Shown here in pieces: positions 51,927 through 61,426 of a stretch of 64,000 nucleotides of DNA (position 1 is the first letter of the stretch; each line of letters opens with the position of its first letter). Both the position numbers and the translations under genes were made by a program. The stretch is from Chitinimonas prasina (GTDB lineage Bacteria > Pseudomonadota > Gammaproteobacteria > Burkholderiales > Chitinimonadaceae): contig NZ_BSOG01000001.1 in NCBI RefSeq assembly GCF_030160395.1, forward strand, positions 586,117 to 650,116. Direction: 5' to 3'. A model generated the notes under the pieces. It made no database searches. It saw only the letters and a program-made list of their open reading frames with translations, and had not been told where the DNA came from.

Positions 51927-52967
51927 CTAAATCGCATAATCCTCAGCGAATACCCTGGCCGACCGGGGGCGTATATAGACCCGCTCGCCCGAGGCATAAC
52001 GCTGGCCAGCGTAGGCATCGCGGCTCAGCTCAGCCTCGACCGGGTCGCCGTTTTCCAGGCTCAGTTCCAGCCGCACGATGGAGCCTATGGCGCGGACATG
52101 ATCTATCTTGGCCGCCAGGGTCTGCGGCGCCGGCTCGCGCAGCAGCTCGATATCGTGTGGCCGCACATAGGCCACGGCACCGTCGCCTGCCACGGGGTGC
52201 TCGCCCACCTGGGCAAAGCCACCGTGTACCCGGCTGTGGAACAGGTTCACATCACCGAGGAACTGGTAGACGAAGGGGGTGGCAGGGGTGTCATACACCT
52301 GTTCGGGCGTGCCCACCTGCTCTATCCGCCCCTTGTTCATCACCACCACACGGTCGGCCACTTCCAGCGCCTCTTCCTGGTCATGGGTCACAAACACCGA
52401 GGTCACATGCACTTCCTCGTGCAGGCGTTTGAGCCAGCGGCGCAGCTCCTTGCGCACCTTGGTATCGAGCGCGCCAAACGGCTCGTCCAGCAGCAATACC
52501 TTGGGCTCCACAGCCAGGGCACGGGCCAGGGCGATACGTTGGCGCTGGCCGCCTGATAGCTGGGCCGGATAGCGGTCAGCCAGCCAATCCAGCTGCACCA
52601 GATTGAGCAGCTCATGCACCCGCCGCTTGATCTCGGTATTGTTGGGGCGTGTGTGCTTGGGCCTTACCCGCAGACCAAAGGCCACGTTCTCGAACACCGT
52701 CATATGCCGGAACAGGGCGTAGTGCTGGAAGACAAAACCCACCTGGCGCTCGCGCACATGGGTGTCGGTGGCGTCTTCGCCATGGAACAGTATCTGGCCG
52801 CTATCCGGCGTCTCCAAGCCGGCGATGATGCGCAGCAGGGTGGTCTTGCCGCAGCCCGAGGGGCCCAGCAGCGCCAACAGCTCGCCGGTCTCAACCTTGA
52901 GATTGACCTTGTCCAGGGCAGTAAAGCTGCCGAACTGCTTGGCGATCGATTGGATTTCTATGCTCAT
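51927..52967 (-). CDS. cysA: Sulfate/thiosulfate ABC transporter ATP-binding protein
   Basis: A 346-residue ATPase. Walker A is [17 protein letters not shown], the signature is [19 protein letters not shown] and Walker B is [27 protein letters not shown]. The last is typical of CysA, including the long C-terminal regulatory domain with [14 protein letters not shown]. It energises sulfate import together with CysT and CysW. It lies 170 bases after cysW, the only gap larger than a few tens of bases within the transporter operon. Confidence 0.95.
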   Translation of the reverse strand: MSIEIQSIAKQFGSFTALDKVNLKVETGELLALLGPSGCGKTTLLRIIAGLETPDSGQILFHGEDATDTHVRERQVGFVFQHYALFRHMTVFENVAFGLRVRPKHTRPNNTEIKRRVHELLNLVQLDWLADRYPAQLSGGQRQRIALARALAVEPKVLLLDEPFGALDTKVRKELRRWLKRLHEEVHVTSVFVTHDQEEALEVADRVVVMNKGRIEQVGTPEQVYDTPATPFVYQFLGDVNLFHSRVHGGFAQVGEHPVAGDGAVAYVRPHDIELLREPAPQTLAAKIDHVRAIGSIVRLELSLENGDPVEAELSRDAYAGQRYASGERVYIRPRSARVFAEDYAI

Positions 52968-53137
52968 TGCGAGTCACCTGTAAGAGCCTGCTACGGGTTT
53001 ATATCGTTGAAAACTGACGCCAATTCGCTGGCTGGCGCGTGCCGACAAGGATGGGCATATGGGCTTCATCCCACACCGCACTCATCACAGGGGCCAGCAC
53101 AGCGGCCTCCCCAAGCCACATGCCATGCATCAGCGCG

Positions 53138-54016
53138 TCATGATTCGTAAACGGCTGCGCGCTCCGCCGCCATCTGCCGCTCGGTCTGCCACTCCACCCA
53201 GGTCTTGGCCACCAGGGTCACCAGCGCCAGCAGGGCGAGGATGGAGGCGCAGGCAAACGAGGCCACAAAGTTGTACTCGTTGTAGAGTATCTCCACGTGC
53301 AGCGGGGTGGTGTTGGTCATGCCACGGATATGGCCGCTGACCACCGATACCGCGCCGAACTCACCCATGGCCCGGGCATTGCAGAGGATCACGCCATACA
53401 GAAGGCCCCATTTGATATTGGGCAGGGTGATCTTCCAGAAGGTCTGCCAGCCACTGGCACCCAGCACCATGGCCGCCTGCTCTTCTTCAGTACCTTGTGC
53501 CTCCATCAGGGGGATCAGCTCACGGGCGATAAAGGGGAACGTCACAAACATGGTGGCAAGCACGATACCGGGCACGGCAAAGATGATCTTGATATCGTGC
53601 GCTTGCAGCCAAGGGCCCAGCCAGCCTTGAGCACCGAAGATCAGCACATAGATCAGGCCCGCCACCACCGGGCTGACCGAGAACGGCAGGTCTATCAGGG
53701 TGATCAGCAGGCTCTTGCCCTTGAAGTCGAACTTGGCGATGGCCCAGGCTGCCGCCACCCCGAATACCAGGTTGATCGGCACCGAGATCAGCGTCACCGT
53801 CAGCGTCAGCTGCAGGGCCGATAGCGCATCGGGTTCCTTCAGCGCCTCCCAGTACAGCGCCCAGCCCTTGCGCAGGGCTTCGGCAAAAATGGACACCAGC
53901 GGCAGTACCAGGAAGAAACCAAGGAACAGCAGCGCGCCCGTCAGCAGCAGCCAACGCACCCATACGGCCTCCTGCGTGGCGGCCGAACGGACGGCGGTAG
54001 TGGAAACAGCCTGCAT
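53138..54016 (-). CDS. cysW: Sulfate ABC transporter permease CysW
   Basis: A 292-residue inner-membrane permease with six helices and the binding-protein-dependent transport EAA loop ([32 protein letters not shown]). The start [25 protein letters not shown] and the [37 protein letters not shown] segment are characteristic of CysW. It forms the membrane channel with CysT, whose gene ends 9 bases upstream. Confidence 0.95.
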   Translation of the reverse strand: MQAVSTTAVRSAATQEAVWVRWLLLTGALLFLGFFLVLPLVSIFAEALRKGWALYWEALKEPDALSALQLTLTVTLISVPINLVFGVAAAWAIAKFDFKGKSLLITLIDLPFSVSPVVAGLIYVLIFGAQGWLGPWLQAHDIKIIFAVPGIVLATMFVTFPFIARELIPLMEAQGTEEEQAAMVLGASGWQTFWKITLPNIKWGLLYGVILCNARAMGEFGAVSVVSGHIRGMTNTTPLHVEILYNEYNFVASFACASILALLALVTLVAKTWVEWQTERQMAAERAAVYES

Positions 54017-54025
54017 GTCGGCTCC

Positions 54026-54859
54026 TTACTTGCGCATGCCGTGGCGGCGCGCATGCCACCACTGGATCAGATTGATGGCCAGGATCAGGACAAAGGAGAT
54101 CAGCAGCATCACCGTGGCGATCGCCGTTGCCCCGGCATAGTCGTATTGCTCCAGCTTGCCTATGATCAGCAGCGGCACGATTTCCGACTCCAGCGGAATG
54201 TTGCCGGCGATAAAGATGACCGACCCGTATTCGCCTATGGCCCGGGCAAAGGCCAGGGTAAAGCCGGTCAGCAAGGCAGGCAGTGCCGCCGGAAAAATGA
54301 TCTTGCAGAAGGTCTGCCAGCGATTGGCCCCCAGGCAGGCAGCGGCCTCTTCCAGCTCGGCCTCCAGGTCCTGCAGAACCGGCTGCACCGTGCGGACCAC
54401 AAAGGGCAGGCCGATAAAGGTCAGCGCCACCACCACACCCAAAGGCTTGAAAGCCACCTGTATGCCCAGCTTGGCCAGTTGCTCGCCTATCAGCCCATTG
54501 GGCGCATACAGGGTAGTCAGGGCAATACCCGCCACCGCGGTAGGCAGGGCGAATGGCAGATCAACCAGCGCATCGACGATGCGCTTGCCAGGAAAGGAAT
54601 AGCGCACCAGCACCCAGGCCACCAGCAGGCCGGCAAACAGGTTGATGACGGCGGCGATCAGGCTGGCGCCAAAGGTCAGCTGGTAGGCCGCCACCACCCG
54701 CTCGCTGCTGACTACCTGCCAGAACTCGGCCAGGCTCAGGCTTGTGGTCTTGATCACCAGGGCCGACAAGGGGATCAGCACCAGCAGGCTGAGGTACACA
54801 ATGGTGTAGCCAAATGCCAGGTTGAAGCCAGGCAGGACGCTGGGTTGTTTGAATCGCAT
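54026..54859 (-). CDS. cysT: Sulfate ABC transporter permease CysT
   Basis: A 277-residue inner-membrane permease. It begins RFKQPSVLPGFNLAFGYTIVYLSLLVLIPLSALV, has the EAA loop EEAAACLGANRWQTFCKIIFPAALPALLTGF and ARAIGEYGSVIFIAGNIP, as in CysT (CysU). It is the partner of CysW. It follows the sulfate-binding protein gene after about 60 bp in the order sbp-cysT-cysW-cysA found in many proteobacteria. Confidence 0.95.
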   Translation of the reverse strand: MRFKQPSVLPGFNLAFGYTIVYLSLLVLIPLSALVIKTTSLSLAEFWQVVSSERVVAAYQLTFGASLIAAVINLFAGLLVAWVLVRYSFPGKRIVDALVDLPFALPTAVAGIALTTLYAPNGLIGEQLAKLGIQVAFKPLGVVVALTFIGLPFVVRTVQPVLQDLEAELEEAAACLGANRWQTFCKIIFPAALPALLTGFTLAFARAIGEYGSVIFIAGNIPLESEIVPLLIIGKLEQYDYAGATAIATVMLLISFVLILAINLIQWWHARRHGMRK

Positions 54860-54921
54860 GGGGCGTCAGATCATCGGGGAATGGAAGGCAGGGGGCGCCA
54901 CAGCGCCCCCCGATGCGGCGA

Positions 54922-55923
54922 TTACTTCTTGGTATAGACCTGGTCGAAACTGCCGCCATCGTCGAAGTGGGTCTTCTGGGCGCGACGCCAGCCGCCGAAC
55001 ACTTCATCCACGGTAAACAGCTTGATGGCAGGGAACTGGGCAGCATACTTCTTGGCGATGGCCGCATCCTGCGGGCGCAGGTAGTTCTGCGCCGCGATCT
55101 CCTGCGCCGCCGGAGTCCACAGGAACTTGAGATACGCTTCGGCCGCCTTGCGTGTGCCCTTCTTGTCCACCACCTTGTCCACCACGGTAACCGGGGGTTC
55201 GGCACGGATGGACAGCGAGGGGTACACCACCTCGAACTGGCCACGGCCAAATTCGCGGGCAATCATTTCCGCCTCGTTCTCGAAGGTCAGCAGCACATCG
55301 CCGATCTGGCGCTGCATGAAGGTGGTGGTCGCGGCACGGCCGCCCGAATCCAGCACCGGCACGTTCTTCAAGAGACCTGCCACAAAATCACGGGCCTTCT
55401 GCTCGTTACCGCCCGGCTGGCGCAGGGCATAGCCCCAAGCGGCCAGATAGCTGTAGCGGCCATTGCCGGTCACCTTGGGATTGGGCATCACCACCTGCAC
55501 ACCCGGCTTGACCAGATCGGACCAATCCTTGATCTGCTTGGGATTGCCCTTGCGCACAATCAGCACCTGCAGGCTGGTGAACGGCAGGCTGTTGTTGGGC
55601 AGGCGGCTAGCCCAGCTTTCCGGTATCAGCTTGGCCTTGTCGTGCAGGGCATCGATATCCGGCGGCATGTTCATGGTGATCACATCGGCTTCCAGGCCGT
55701 CTATCACCGCCCTGGCCTGCTTGCCCGATCCGCCATGCGACTGCTGTATCACCAGATCCTCGCCGGTCTTGGCCTTGTAGGCTTTGATAAAGGCCGGGTT
55801 CAGATCCTTGTAGAAATCGCGCATCACGTCGTACGAGACATTGAGCAGCTCGGGGCCCGCCAGGGAGGCCGCCGACAGCGCGGTAGCCACTGCAGCAGTA
55901 AGCAATCGGGTCAGCTTGGTCAT
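54922..55923 (-). CDS. sbp: Periplasmic sulfate-binding protein, copy 1
   Basis: A 333-residue protein. The signal peptide (MTKLTRLLTAAVATALSAASLA) precedes a sulfate-binding fold: [65 protein letters not shown] and QRQIGDVLLTFENEAEMI. These match the Sbp/CysP family. The ATG at 55923 gives a proper signal peptide, while a start 13 codons upstream would lie inside the dyad at 55943-55979. It delivers sulfate to CysTWA. A paralogue is encoded at 60135. Confidence 0.94.
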   Translation of the reverse strand: MTKLTRLLTAAVATALSAASLAGPELLNVSYDVMRDFYKDLNPAFIKAYKAKTGEDLVIQQSHGGSGKQARAVIDGLEADVITMNMPPDIDALHDKAKLIPESWASRLPNNSLPFTSLQVLIVRKGNPKQIKDWSDLVKPGVQVVMPNPKVTGNGRYSYLAAWGYALRQPGGNEQKARDFVAGLLKNVPVLDSGGRAATTTFMQRQIGDVLLTFENEAEMIAREFGRGQFEVVYPSLSIRAEPPVTVVDKVVDKKGTRKAAEAYLKFLWTPAAQEIAAQNYLRPQDAAIAKKYAAQFPAIKLFTVDEVFGGWRRAQKTHFDDGGSFDQVYTKK

Positions 55924-55942
55924 ATCAGTCACGCCAGATGAA

Positions 55943-55979
55943 AATAAGGACGGGCTGAGCATAACAGTCCGTCCTTATT
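55943..55979. promoter_or_regulatory. 11-bp inverted repeat in the sbp leader
   Basis: AATAAGGACGG (55943-55953) and CCGTCCTTATT (55969-55979) form a perfect dyad around a 15-base loop, only 20 bases before the sbp start. On the minus strand the right arm ends in TTATTTTC, so it could be the terminator of the upstream cystathionine lyase gene. The loop also holds TGTTATGCT, an extended -10-like sequence, so the dyad could instead be an operator around the sbp promoter. Confidence 0.55.
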
Positions 55980-55992
55980 CCCATTAAGAATG
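55975..55992 (-). promoter_or_regulatory. TTATTCC-type motif upstream of sbp, possible CysB site
   Basis: TTATTCCCATTAAGAAT resembles the TTATTCC half-sites of CysB-activated promoters. A very similar sequence occurs upstream of the second sulfate-binding gene (61214-61231). The assignment is weak. Confidence 0.3.
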
Positions 55993-56016
55993 CTTTATTA
56001 AGCCCTAATAACCAGA

Positions 56017-57171
56017 TCAGCCTATCTGTGCCAAACCCTGGCGCAAGTCGTCTATCAGGTCATCCACATGCTCCACGCCCACCGAGAGACGCAGCAGATT
56101 GGGGCCAACGCCTCGACGCAAACGGTCTTCCTCAGGAATGGACGCATGGGTCATGGCCCATGGCAGATTGACCAGGCTCTCCACTCCACCCAGGCTCTCG
56201 GCCAGGGTAAACAGCTTGAGCGCCGCCAAGAAGCGCCGCACGCCGGCCTCGTCTGCCTGCAAGCGTACCGAGACGATGCCACCAAAGCCGCGCGGGAACT
56301 GCTGCCTGGCCAGCGCATGCTGGGGATGGCTGGGCAGCCCGGGGTAGATGACGTCGGCCACCCCAGCCTGCTGCCCCAGCCATTCGGCTATCGCCTGGGC
56401 ATTGCTGCAGTGGCGCTGCACCCGCAGTGGCAGGGTGCGCAGTCCACGCAGGGCCAGGAAGCTGGAGAACGGATCCAGCACCCCGCCTATGGCGTTCTGC
56501 AGATAGCCCAGCCGCTCGGCCAGTTCAGGGCTACGGACAATGGCAGCCCCCCCGATCACATCCGAATGACCATTGAGGTATTTGGTAATCGAGTGCAGCA
56601 CGATATCGGCGCCGTATTCCAGCGGGCGCAGCAGATACGGCGTGGCAAAGGTGGCATCCACCACCACCATGGCGCCAACGGCATGGGCGGCGTCGATGGC
56701 AGCTCGCAGGTCGATCAGCTTGAGCAGCGGGTTGGTCGGTATCTCTATCCACAAGAGTTTGGTGCTTGGGGCAATGGCAGCACGCACGGCGGCGGTATCT
56801 TCGGGCGCCACATAGCGCACCTTGAGTCCAGCACTGCGGTTACGCACACGCTCGAACATGCGGTAAGCACCGCCGTAGAGGTCATCCACCGCCACCACTT
56901 CGCTGCCGGCATCCAGCAGCTCCAGCACGGTAGACATGGCCGCCAGGCCCGAGGCAAAGGCAAAGCCGGCGACACCGCCTTCCAGCTCGGCCAGTGCCTT
57001 TTCGAACGCCCACCGGGTAGGGTTGCCGCTACGGGCGTATTCATAACCGCTGTGCTCGCCCGGTGCACGCTGGGCATAGGTCGAGCTGGTATAGATAGGT
57101 GGCATCACCGCGCCAGTCGCGTCCGGGGTGTAGCCCGCGTGCACACTCAAGGTATCCAGGTGTTGTGTCAT
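56017..57171 (-). CDS. Cystathionine gamma-lyase/gamma-synthase family PLP enzyme
   Basis: A 384-residue trans-sulfuration enzyme. Family features are LDTLSVHAGYTPDATGAVMPPIY, YARSGNPTRWAFEKALAELEGG, DDLYGGAYRMF and the PLP lysine in LHSITKYLNGHSDVIGG, with late GGVESLVNLPWAMTHA. It lies downstream of a cystathionine beta-synthase gene, so cleavage of cystathionine to cysteine (gamma-lyase, reverse trans-sulfuration) is the likelier role. Gamma-synthase activity cannot be excluded from sequence. The gap to the beta-synthase is about 70 bp. Confidence 0.9.
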   Translation of the reverse strand: MTQHLDTLSVHAGYTPDATGAVMPPIYTSSTYAQRAPGEHSGYEYARSGNPTRWAFEKALAELEGGVAGFAFASGLAAMSTVLELLDAGSEVVAVDDLYGGAYRMFERVRNRSAGLKVRYVAPEDTAAVRAAIAPSTKLLWIEIPTNPLLKLIDLRAAIDAAHAVGAMVVVDATFATPYLLRPLEYGADIVLHSITKYLNGHSDVIGGAAIVRSPELAERLGYLQNAIGGVLDPFSSFLALRGLRTLPLRVQRHCSNAQAIAEWLGQQAGVADVIYPGLPSHPQHALARQQFPRGFGGIVSVRLQADEAGVRRFLAALKLFTLAESLGGVESLVNLPWAMTHASIPEEDRLRRGVGPNLLRLSVGVEHVDDLIDDLRQGLAQIG

Positions 57172-57242
57172 CGTGTCCTGCTCCTGCTTGGGCCAGGGTC
57201 ATGGCCCGGTTATCGCATCAAATGCCTGCCGGTGCCATGCGC

Positions 57243-58610
57243 CTAGCGCCAGCGTTGCCGCCAGTGGTTGATCAGGTCGGCCTGAGTAATCAGGCCCAGA
57301 AAGCGTCCACGCTCCACCACGATGGCAACATGGCCCTCGTTGAAGGTGCGCAGCAGCTTTTCGGTGCTATCGGTGGGCGACAGGGTCTCCAGCTCGGTGC
57401 TCATGGCCTTGCGCACCGGCAGCCGGAAATGCTCGGGCTCATCATGCACCGCCAGCAACAGATCCCATTCGTCGATGATGCCCACCACCTCGGCATCGCC
57501 CTCCACCACCGGCAGTTGCGACACATCATGCCGGCGCATGCGGGCGTAGACGTCGGCCAGGGTTTCGTCCGGCCGGCAGGTCACGGTTGCCCCCAGGTCA
57601 TGGCGGCGGGTAATCAGGTCGGTCAGGTTGCCCTGCTGCGGCAGGTGCTTGAGCCCCTGGTCTATCAACCAGCCCTCGTTGTACTGCTTGGATAGATACT
57701 TGTTGCCGCTATCGCAGATAAAGGTCACCACCCGCTTGGGTTCGGTCTGGGCCCGGCAATAGCGCAAGGCAGCCGCCACCAGGGTGCCGCTGGACGACCC
57801 GGCGAGCACGCCTTCCACCTCCAGCAACTGCCGTGCGGTATCGATACTCTCTTCATCGCCTATGCGATAAGCACGGTGCACCGCGCTGAAGTCGGCCATG
57901 GGTGGAATGAAGTCCTCACCTATGCCCTCCACCCGCCAACTGCCGGCCTCGCCATAGCTGCCGGTTTCCACATAGTCGGCCAGCACCGAGCCCACCGGGT
58001 CAGCCAGCACGAACTCCACGGCCGGGTCGGCCCGCTTGAAGAAACGCGACAGCCCGGTCAGCGTGCCGGCCGAGCCCACGCCCACCACCACGGCATCCAC
58101 AGCGTGCCCCAGTTGCTGCCATAGCTCCGGCCCCGTGCCGTGCTCATGCGCAGCGGGGTTGGCCGGGTTGTTGAACTGGTCGATGTAATAGGCACCAGGG
58201 GTTTCCTCGGCAATGCGGCGGGCGTAGTCCTGGTAGTAAAGCGGGTGGCCCTTGTTCACATCCGAGCGGGTAATGATGACCTCGGCCCCCAGGGCCTTGA
58301 GATGGAAGATCTTCTCCAGGCTCATTTTATCGGGCACCACCAGCTTGAGCTTGTAGCCCTTGCGGGCCGCCACCAGTGCCAGGCCCAGGCCGGTATTGCC
58401 GGCCGTGGCTTCGATGATGGTGGCCCCTGGCTGCAGCTTGCCTTCACGTTCTGCCGCCTCGATCATGGTCAGGGCAATGCGGTCCTTGATGGAGCCGCCG
58501 GGGTTATGGCTTTCCAGCTTGACGAACAGCTCACACGGGCCGGTATCCAGGCGGGTAAGCTGTATCAGCGGGGTCTGGCCTATCAGGCCTAGCATGGGAT
58601 CAAAAGACAT
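57243..58610 (-). CDS. Cystathionine beta-synthase with CBS domain pair
   Basis: A 455-residue PLP enzyme. The catalytic part includes the PLP lysine in SHNPGGSIKDRIALTM, EATAGNTGLGLAL, GVGSAGTLTGLSRFFK and SSGTLVAAALRYCR. The C-terminal 120 residues are a CBS-domain pair (VTCRPDETLADVYARMRRHDVSQLPVVEGD, ETLSPTDSTEKLLRTFNEGHVAIVVERGRFLGLI). It condenses serine and homocysteine to cystathionine. CBS pairs often bind S-adenosylmethionine or adenine nucleotides as regulators. There is no heme-binding extension. It forms an operon with the lyase gene, giving a complete homocysteine-to-cysteine route. Confidence 0.94.
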   Translation of the reverse strand: MSFDPMLGLIGQTPLIQLTRLDTGPCELFVKLESHNPGGSIKDRIALTMIEAAEREGKLQPGATIIEATAGNTGLGLALVAARKGYKLKLVVPDKMSLEKIFHLKALGAEVIITRSDVNKGHPLYYQDYARRIAEETPGAYYIDQFNNPANPAAHEHGTGPELWQQLGHAVDAVVVGVGSAGTLTGLSRFFKRADPAVEFVLADPVGSVLADYVETGSYGEAGSWRVEGIGEDFIPPMADFSAVHRAYRIGDEESIDTARQLLEVEGVLAGSSSGTLVAAALRYCRAQTEPKRVVTFICDSGNKYLSKQYNEGWLIDQGLKHLPQQGNLTDLITRRHDLGATVTCRPDETLADVYARMRRHDVSQLPVVEGDAEVVGIIDEWDLLLAVHDEPEHFRLPVRKAMSTELETLSPTDSTEKLLRTFNEGHVAIVVERGRFLGLITQADLINHWRQRWR

Positions 58611-58761
58611 GATGAGTCTCTATAACAGGGCTAAGGCCACTGGCCGATTGTGTCGGCACAGCGCCGGGAAAGGGCACATCCAGCCCCTAGGCGCACGAAT
58701 GCACCGGGGCGGCCGGGAGCCGACATAATGCAACAACCAGCATACGGTAAGGTGGCTTGGA

Positions 58762-59286
58762 TCAGGATAGCCGGGAAAAGTGCAGCGTAAAGCCTTCACC
58801 GAGATAGCCATCCAGCGTAGCCTGGGGCAAATCCGGTGGCAGCTCCAGCACGATGCCGGCGGGCGTCAGGTCAAAATGCGACAGCATGCGGGCAAACGTG
58901 CGGCCATGCGCCGTCTTGACGTAATCGAACAGGCGAGGGTGTATGGCAATGACCAGCGGGTCTCGCCGGCCCGCCACCTTGAAATGATTGAGCGCGTGTA
59001 TCAGCCGGCACAATCGGTCCAGCTTGAGCAGGCCATCTTCGCCCGCCGCCAGGGTAAACAGCTTGCCGGCCGGAAAAGGTTCGCCATCCGGCCCGCGCAC
59101 CTGCAAGTCGGCCCGAGCGAGGTGGGCGCCGCCCACCTCGATACGGCTGAAATGGCTGCGCAATTCGCACTTGAAAAAACGCCCCACCACACCGCCTTCG
59201 TCCAGCAACAGCGGATAGCCAGCTACCCACTGGGTCGGCAGGCTGCCTATCAAGGCAGCCAGCGTCGCCTGCTGATCAGGGCTCAT
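58762..59286 (-). CDS. Degenerate EAL-like domain protein
   Basis: A 174-residue protein. The segment GPDGEPFPAGKLFTLAAGEDGLLKLDRLCRLIHALNHF, followed by PLVIAIHPRLFDYVK and HFDLTPAGIVLELP, follows the first half of an EAL phosphodiesterase domain. The catalytic EALLR motif is replaced by HLARADLQ, and the second half is missing. It cannot hydrolyse cyclic-di-GMP but might bind a ligand or partner. It sits between cystathionine beta-synthase and peroxiredoxin genes, a sulfur-metabolism setting that I cannot explain. Confidence 0.6.
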   Translation of the reverse strand: MSPDQQATLAALIGSLPTQWVAGYPLLLDEGGVVGRFFKCELRSHFSRIEVGGAHLARADLQVRGPDGEPFPAGKLFTLAAGEDGLLKLDRLCRLIHALNHFKVAGRRDPLVIAIHPRLFDYVKTAHGRTFARMLSHFDLTPAGIVLELPPDLPQATLDGYLGEGFTLHFSRLS

Positions 59287-59362
59287 GATGCCTGCACCCC
59301 GGCGGTGACCAGGGCTGCGTGATAGGCGTAGCGTACGAGCACGTGCAGCACGATGGCTTCCC

Positions 59363-60001
59363 TCAGCGGTTAGGCTGCGGCGTCAGGCGCAGATAGGGCC
59401 GCAAAGCGCGGTAGCCCCGAGGAAAGCGGCGCTGTATTTCCTCTGCATCGGTCAGGCTGGGTACGATCACCACATCGTCACCATCCTGCCAGTTGGCCGG
59501 GGTGGCAACCTTGTGGTTGTCGGTCAGCTGCAGCGAATCGATCACCCGCAGTATCTCGTGGAAATTACGCCCAGTGCTGGCCGGGTAGGTCAGCGTCAGC
59601 CGTATTTTTCGCTCCGGGTCGATCACGAATACCGTGCGCACCGTGAGGTTGGCCAGCGAGTTGGGGTGGATCATGTCGTACAGCGTGGCCACCTTGCGGT
59701 CGGCATCGGCCAGGATGGGGAAGTTGAGTTTGACGTCCTGAGTCTCCTCAATGTCGCTCACCCAGCGGTTGTGCGATTCCAGGCTATCCACGCTGACGGC
59801 CAGCGCCTTGACATTGCGCTTGGCAAACTCCCCCTTTAGCTTGGCGGTAAAGCCCAGCTCGGTGGTGCAGACCGGGGTGAAGTCGGCCGGGTGAGAGAAC
59901 AGCAGCACCCAACTATTGCCGGCCCAGCTATGCAGCGTGATCGGGCCTTCGGTGGATTCCTGGGTAAAGTCGGGGGCGATATCGCCAAGGCGCAGGGTCA
60001 T
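59363..60001 (-). CDS. 1-Cys peroxiredoxin (Prx6 type)
   Basis: A 212-residue cytoplasmic thiol peroxidase. The peroxidatic Cys lies in SHPADFTPVCTTELGF (about residue 47), with the conserved Arg in a later LTLTYPASTGRNFHEILRVIDSLQ segment that marks the Prx6 group. No resolving Cys is obvious. It reduces hydrogen peroxide and alkyl hydroperoxides. I chose the ATG at 60001 because GAGGAGA stands 6 bases in front. The longer frame adds only six residues. Co-location with sulfate uptake genes is common in betaproteobacteria and suggests CysB-linked expression, which is inference. Confidence 0.93.
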   Translation of the reverse strand: MTLRLGDIAPDFTQESTEGPITLHSWAGNSWVLLFSHPADFTPVCTTELGFTAKLKGEFAKRNVKALAVSVDSLESHNRWVSDIEETQDVKLNFPILADADRKVATLYDMIHPNSLANLTVRTVFVIDPERKIRLTLTYPASTGRNFHEILRVIDSLQLTDNHKVATPANWQDGDDVVIVPSLTDAEEIQRRFPRGYRALRPYLRLTPQPNR

Positions 60002-60134
60002 CTTTCTCTCCTCTATCAAATATGGGATAAAAGCTCAGTTTGCTAGGGCAACGGGGGGTGCTGCAGCTAGGCCGGCCGACTGGGCCGCGCCATGCCCGGC
60101 AGATCATGCGCGCGCTGCCCCTGCCCACCAACTA

Positions 60135-61133
60135 TCACTTGCTATAGATTTGGTCGAACACACCGCCATCACCAAAGTGGGCCTTCTGCACCTTGGACCA
60201 ACCGCCAAACACCGCATCGATGGTGAACAGATTGACCTTGGCGAACTTGCTGGCGTACTTGGCTGCCACATTGGCGTCGACGGGACGGTAGTAATTCTGA
60301 GCCGCAATCTCCTGCCCAACGGGAGAGTACAGGTATTCAAGGTAGGCCTGCGCCACCTTGGCCGTGCCACGCTTGGCGGCATTCTTGTCCACCACGGCAA
60401 CAGTAGGCTCAGCCAGGATGGACACTGAGGGCGTGATAATGTCGAACTTGTTCGGCCCCAGTTCCTTTACCGACAAATAGGCCTCGTTCTCCCAGGCGAT
60501 CAGCACATCACCAATACCTCGCTCGACAAAGGTCACCGTCGAGCCACGGGCACCGGTATCAAGCACCTTCACATTCCGGTACAGCTTGCCCACATAGTCC
60601 TTGGCTCGGGCCTCGCTGCCGCCCGGCTGCTTCAGTGCCCAACCCCAGGCAGCCAGGTAGTTCCAGCGCGCACCGCCAGAAGTCTTGGGATTGGGGGTAA
60701 TCACCTCCACCCCCGGCTTCACCAGATCACCCCAGTCACGAATGCCCTTGGGGTTGCCCTTGCGTACCAAGAAAACAATGGTGGAGGTATAGGGGGCACT
60801 ATTGTGCTTGAGGCGCTTCTGCCAATCGGCCGGCAACAGCCTGGACTTGTCGGCAATCTCATCGATATCGCCGGCCAGTGCCAGCGTCACCACATCGGCT
60901 TCCAGCCCATCAATCACCGAGCGCGCCTGCTTGCCCGAACCACCATGCGATTGCTTGACGTTGACATCGTCACCCGTCTTTTTCTTCCAATCGGCGGCAA
61001 AGGCCTTGTTGAAGTCCTGATACAGCTCGCGGGTCGGATCGTAGGAGACATTGAGCAGATCAATACTGGCGGCATGCACAGACAAGGGCAGCAGTGCAGT
61101 GCCGACAAGGGCGACGAGAATCTTGCGGGACAT
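60135..61133 (-). CDS. sbp: Periplasmic sulfate-binding protein, copy 2
   Basis: A 332-residue protein. The signal peptide ([21 protein letters not shown]) is followed by a sulfate-binding fold very like copy 1: [58 protein letters not shown] and [17 protein letters not shown]. It is not next to its own permease genes and would share CysTWA with copy 1, perhaps with a different affinity or expression. A peroxiredoxin gene follows after about 115 bp. Confidence 0.94.
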   Translation of the reverse strand: MSRKILVALVGTALLPLSVHAASIDLLNVSYDPTRELYQDFNKAFAADWKKKTGDDVNVKQSHGGSGKQARSVIDGLEADVVTLALAGDIDEIADKSRLLPADWQKRLKHNSAPYTSTIVFLVRKGNPKGIRDWGDLVKPGVEVITPNPKTSGGARWNYLAAWGWALKQPGGSEARAKDYVGKLYRNVKVLDTGARGSTVTFVERGIGDVLIAWENEAYLSVKELGPNKFDIITPSVSILAEPTVAVVDKNAAKRGTAKVAQAYLEYLYSPVGQEIAAQNYYRPVDANVAAKYASKFAKVNLFTIDAVFGGWSKVQKAHFGDGGVFDQIYSK

Positions 61134-61213
61134 GGTGCGCTCCGGTTGTTCGTTGTGATGTCGCCACTGTACCGAAGCCCATAAATTACATTAATGAATT
61201 TGAAATTAGATTT

Positions 61214-61231
61214 TTATTCCATTTAGAAATA
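61214..61231 (-). promoter_or_regulatory. TTATTCC-type motif upstream of sbp copy 2, possible CysB site
   Basis: TTATTCCATTTAGAAAT lies in an AT-rich block about 80 bases before the start of the second sulfate-binding gene and matches the motif before copy 1. It could mark a CysB-activated promoter. Weak support. Confidence 0.3.
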
Positions 61232-61426
61232 TTGAGAGTTTTTCTGACCACCCGCACCATCACAGTTTGCAGCTTGAATCCGGATACATGTTTATAAACA
61301 TCTTCGTCATCGGCCAGCAAGGATGCCGATGCTAAACTCAACAAAGCCTGAACTGAACACACTTGCCGTCTGTTGATAGAGCCATCACTTGGGCCGCCCC
61401 ACCCTAACTCGTTCCAGAGGAATTCC

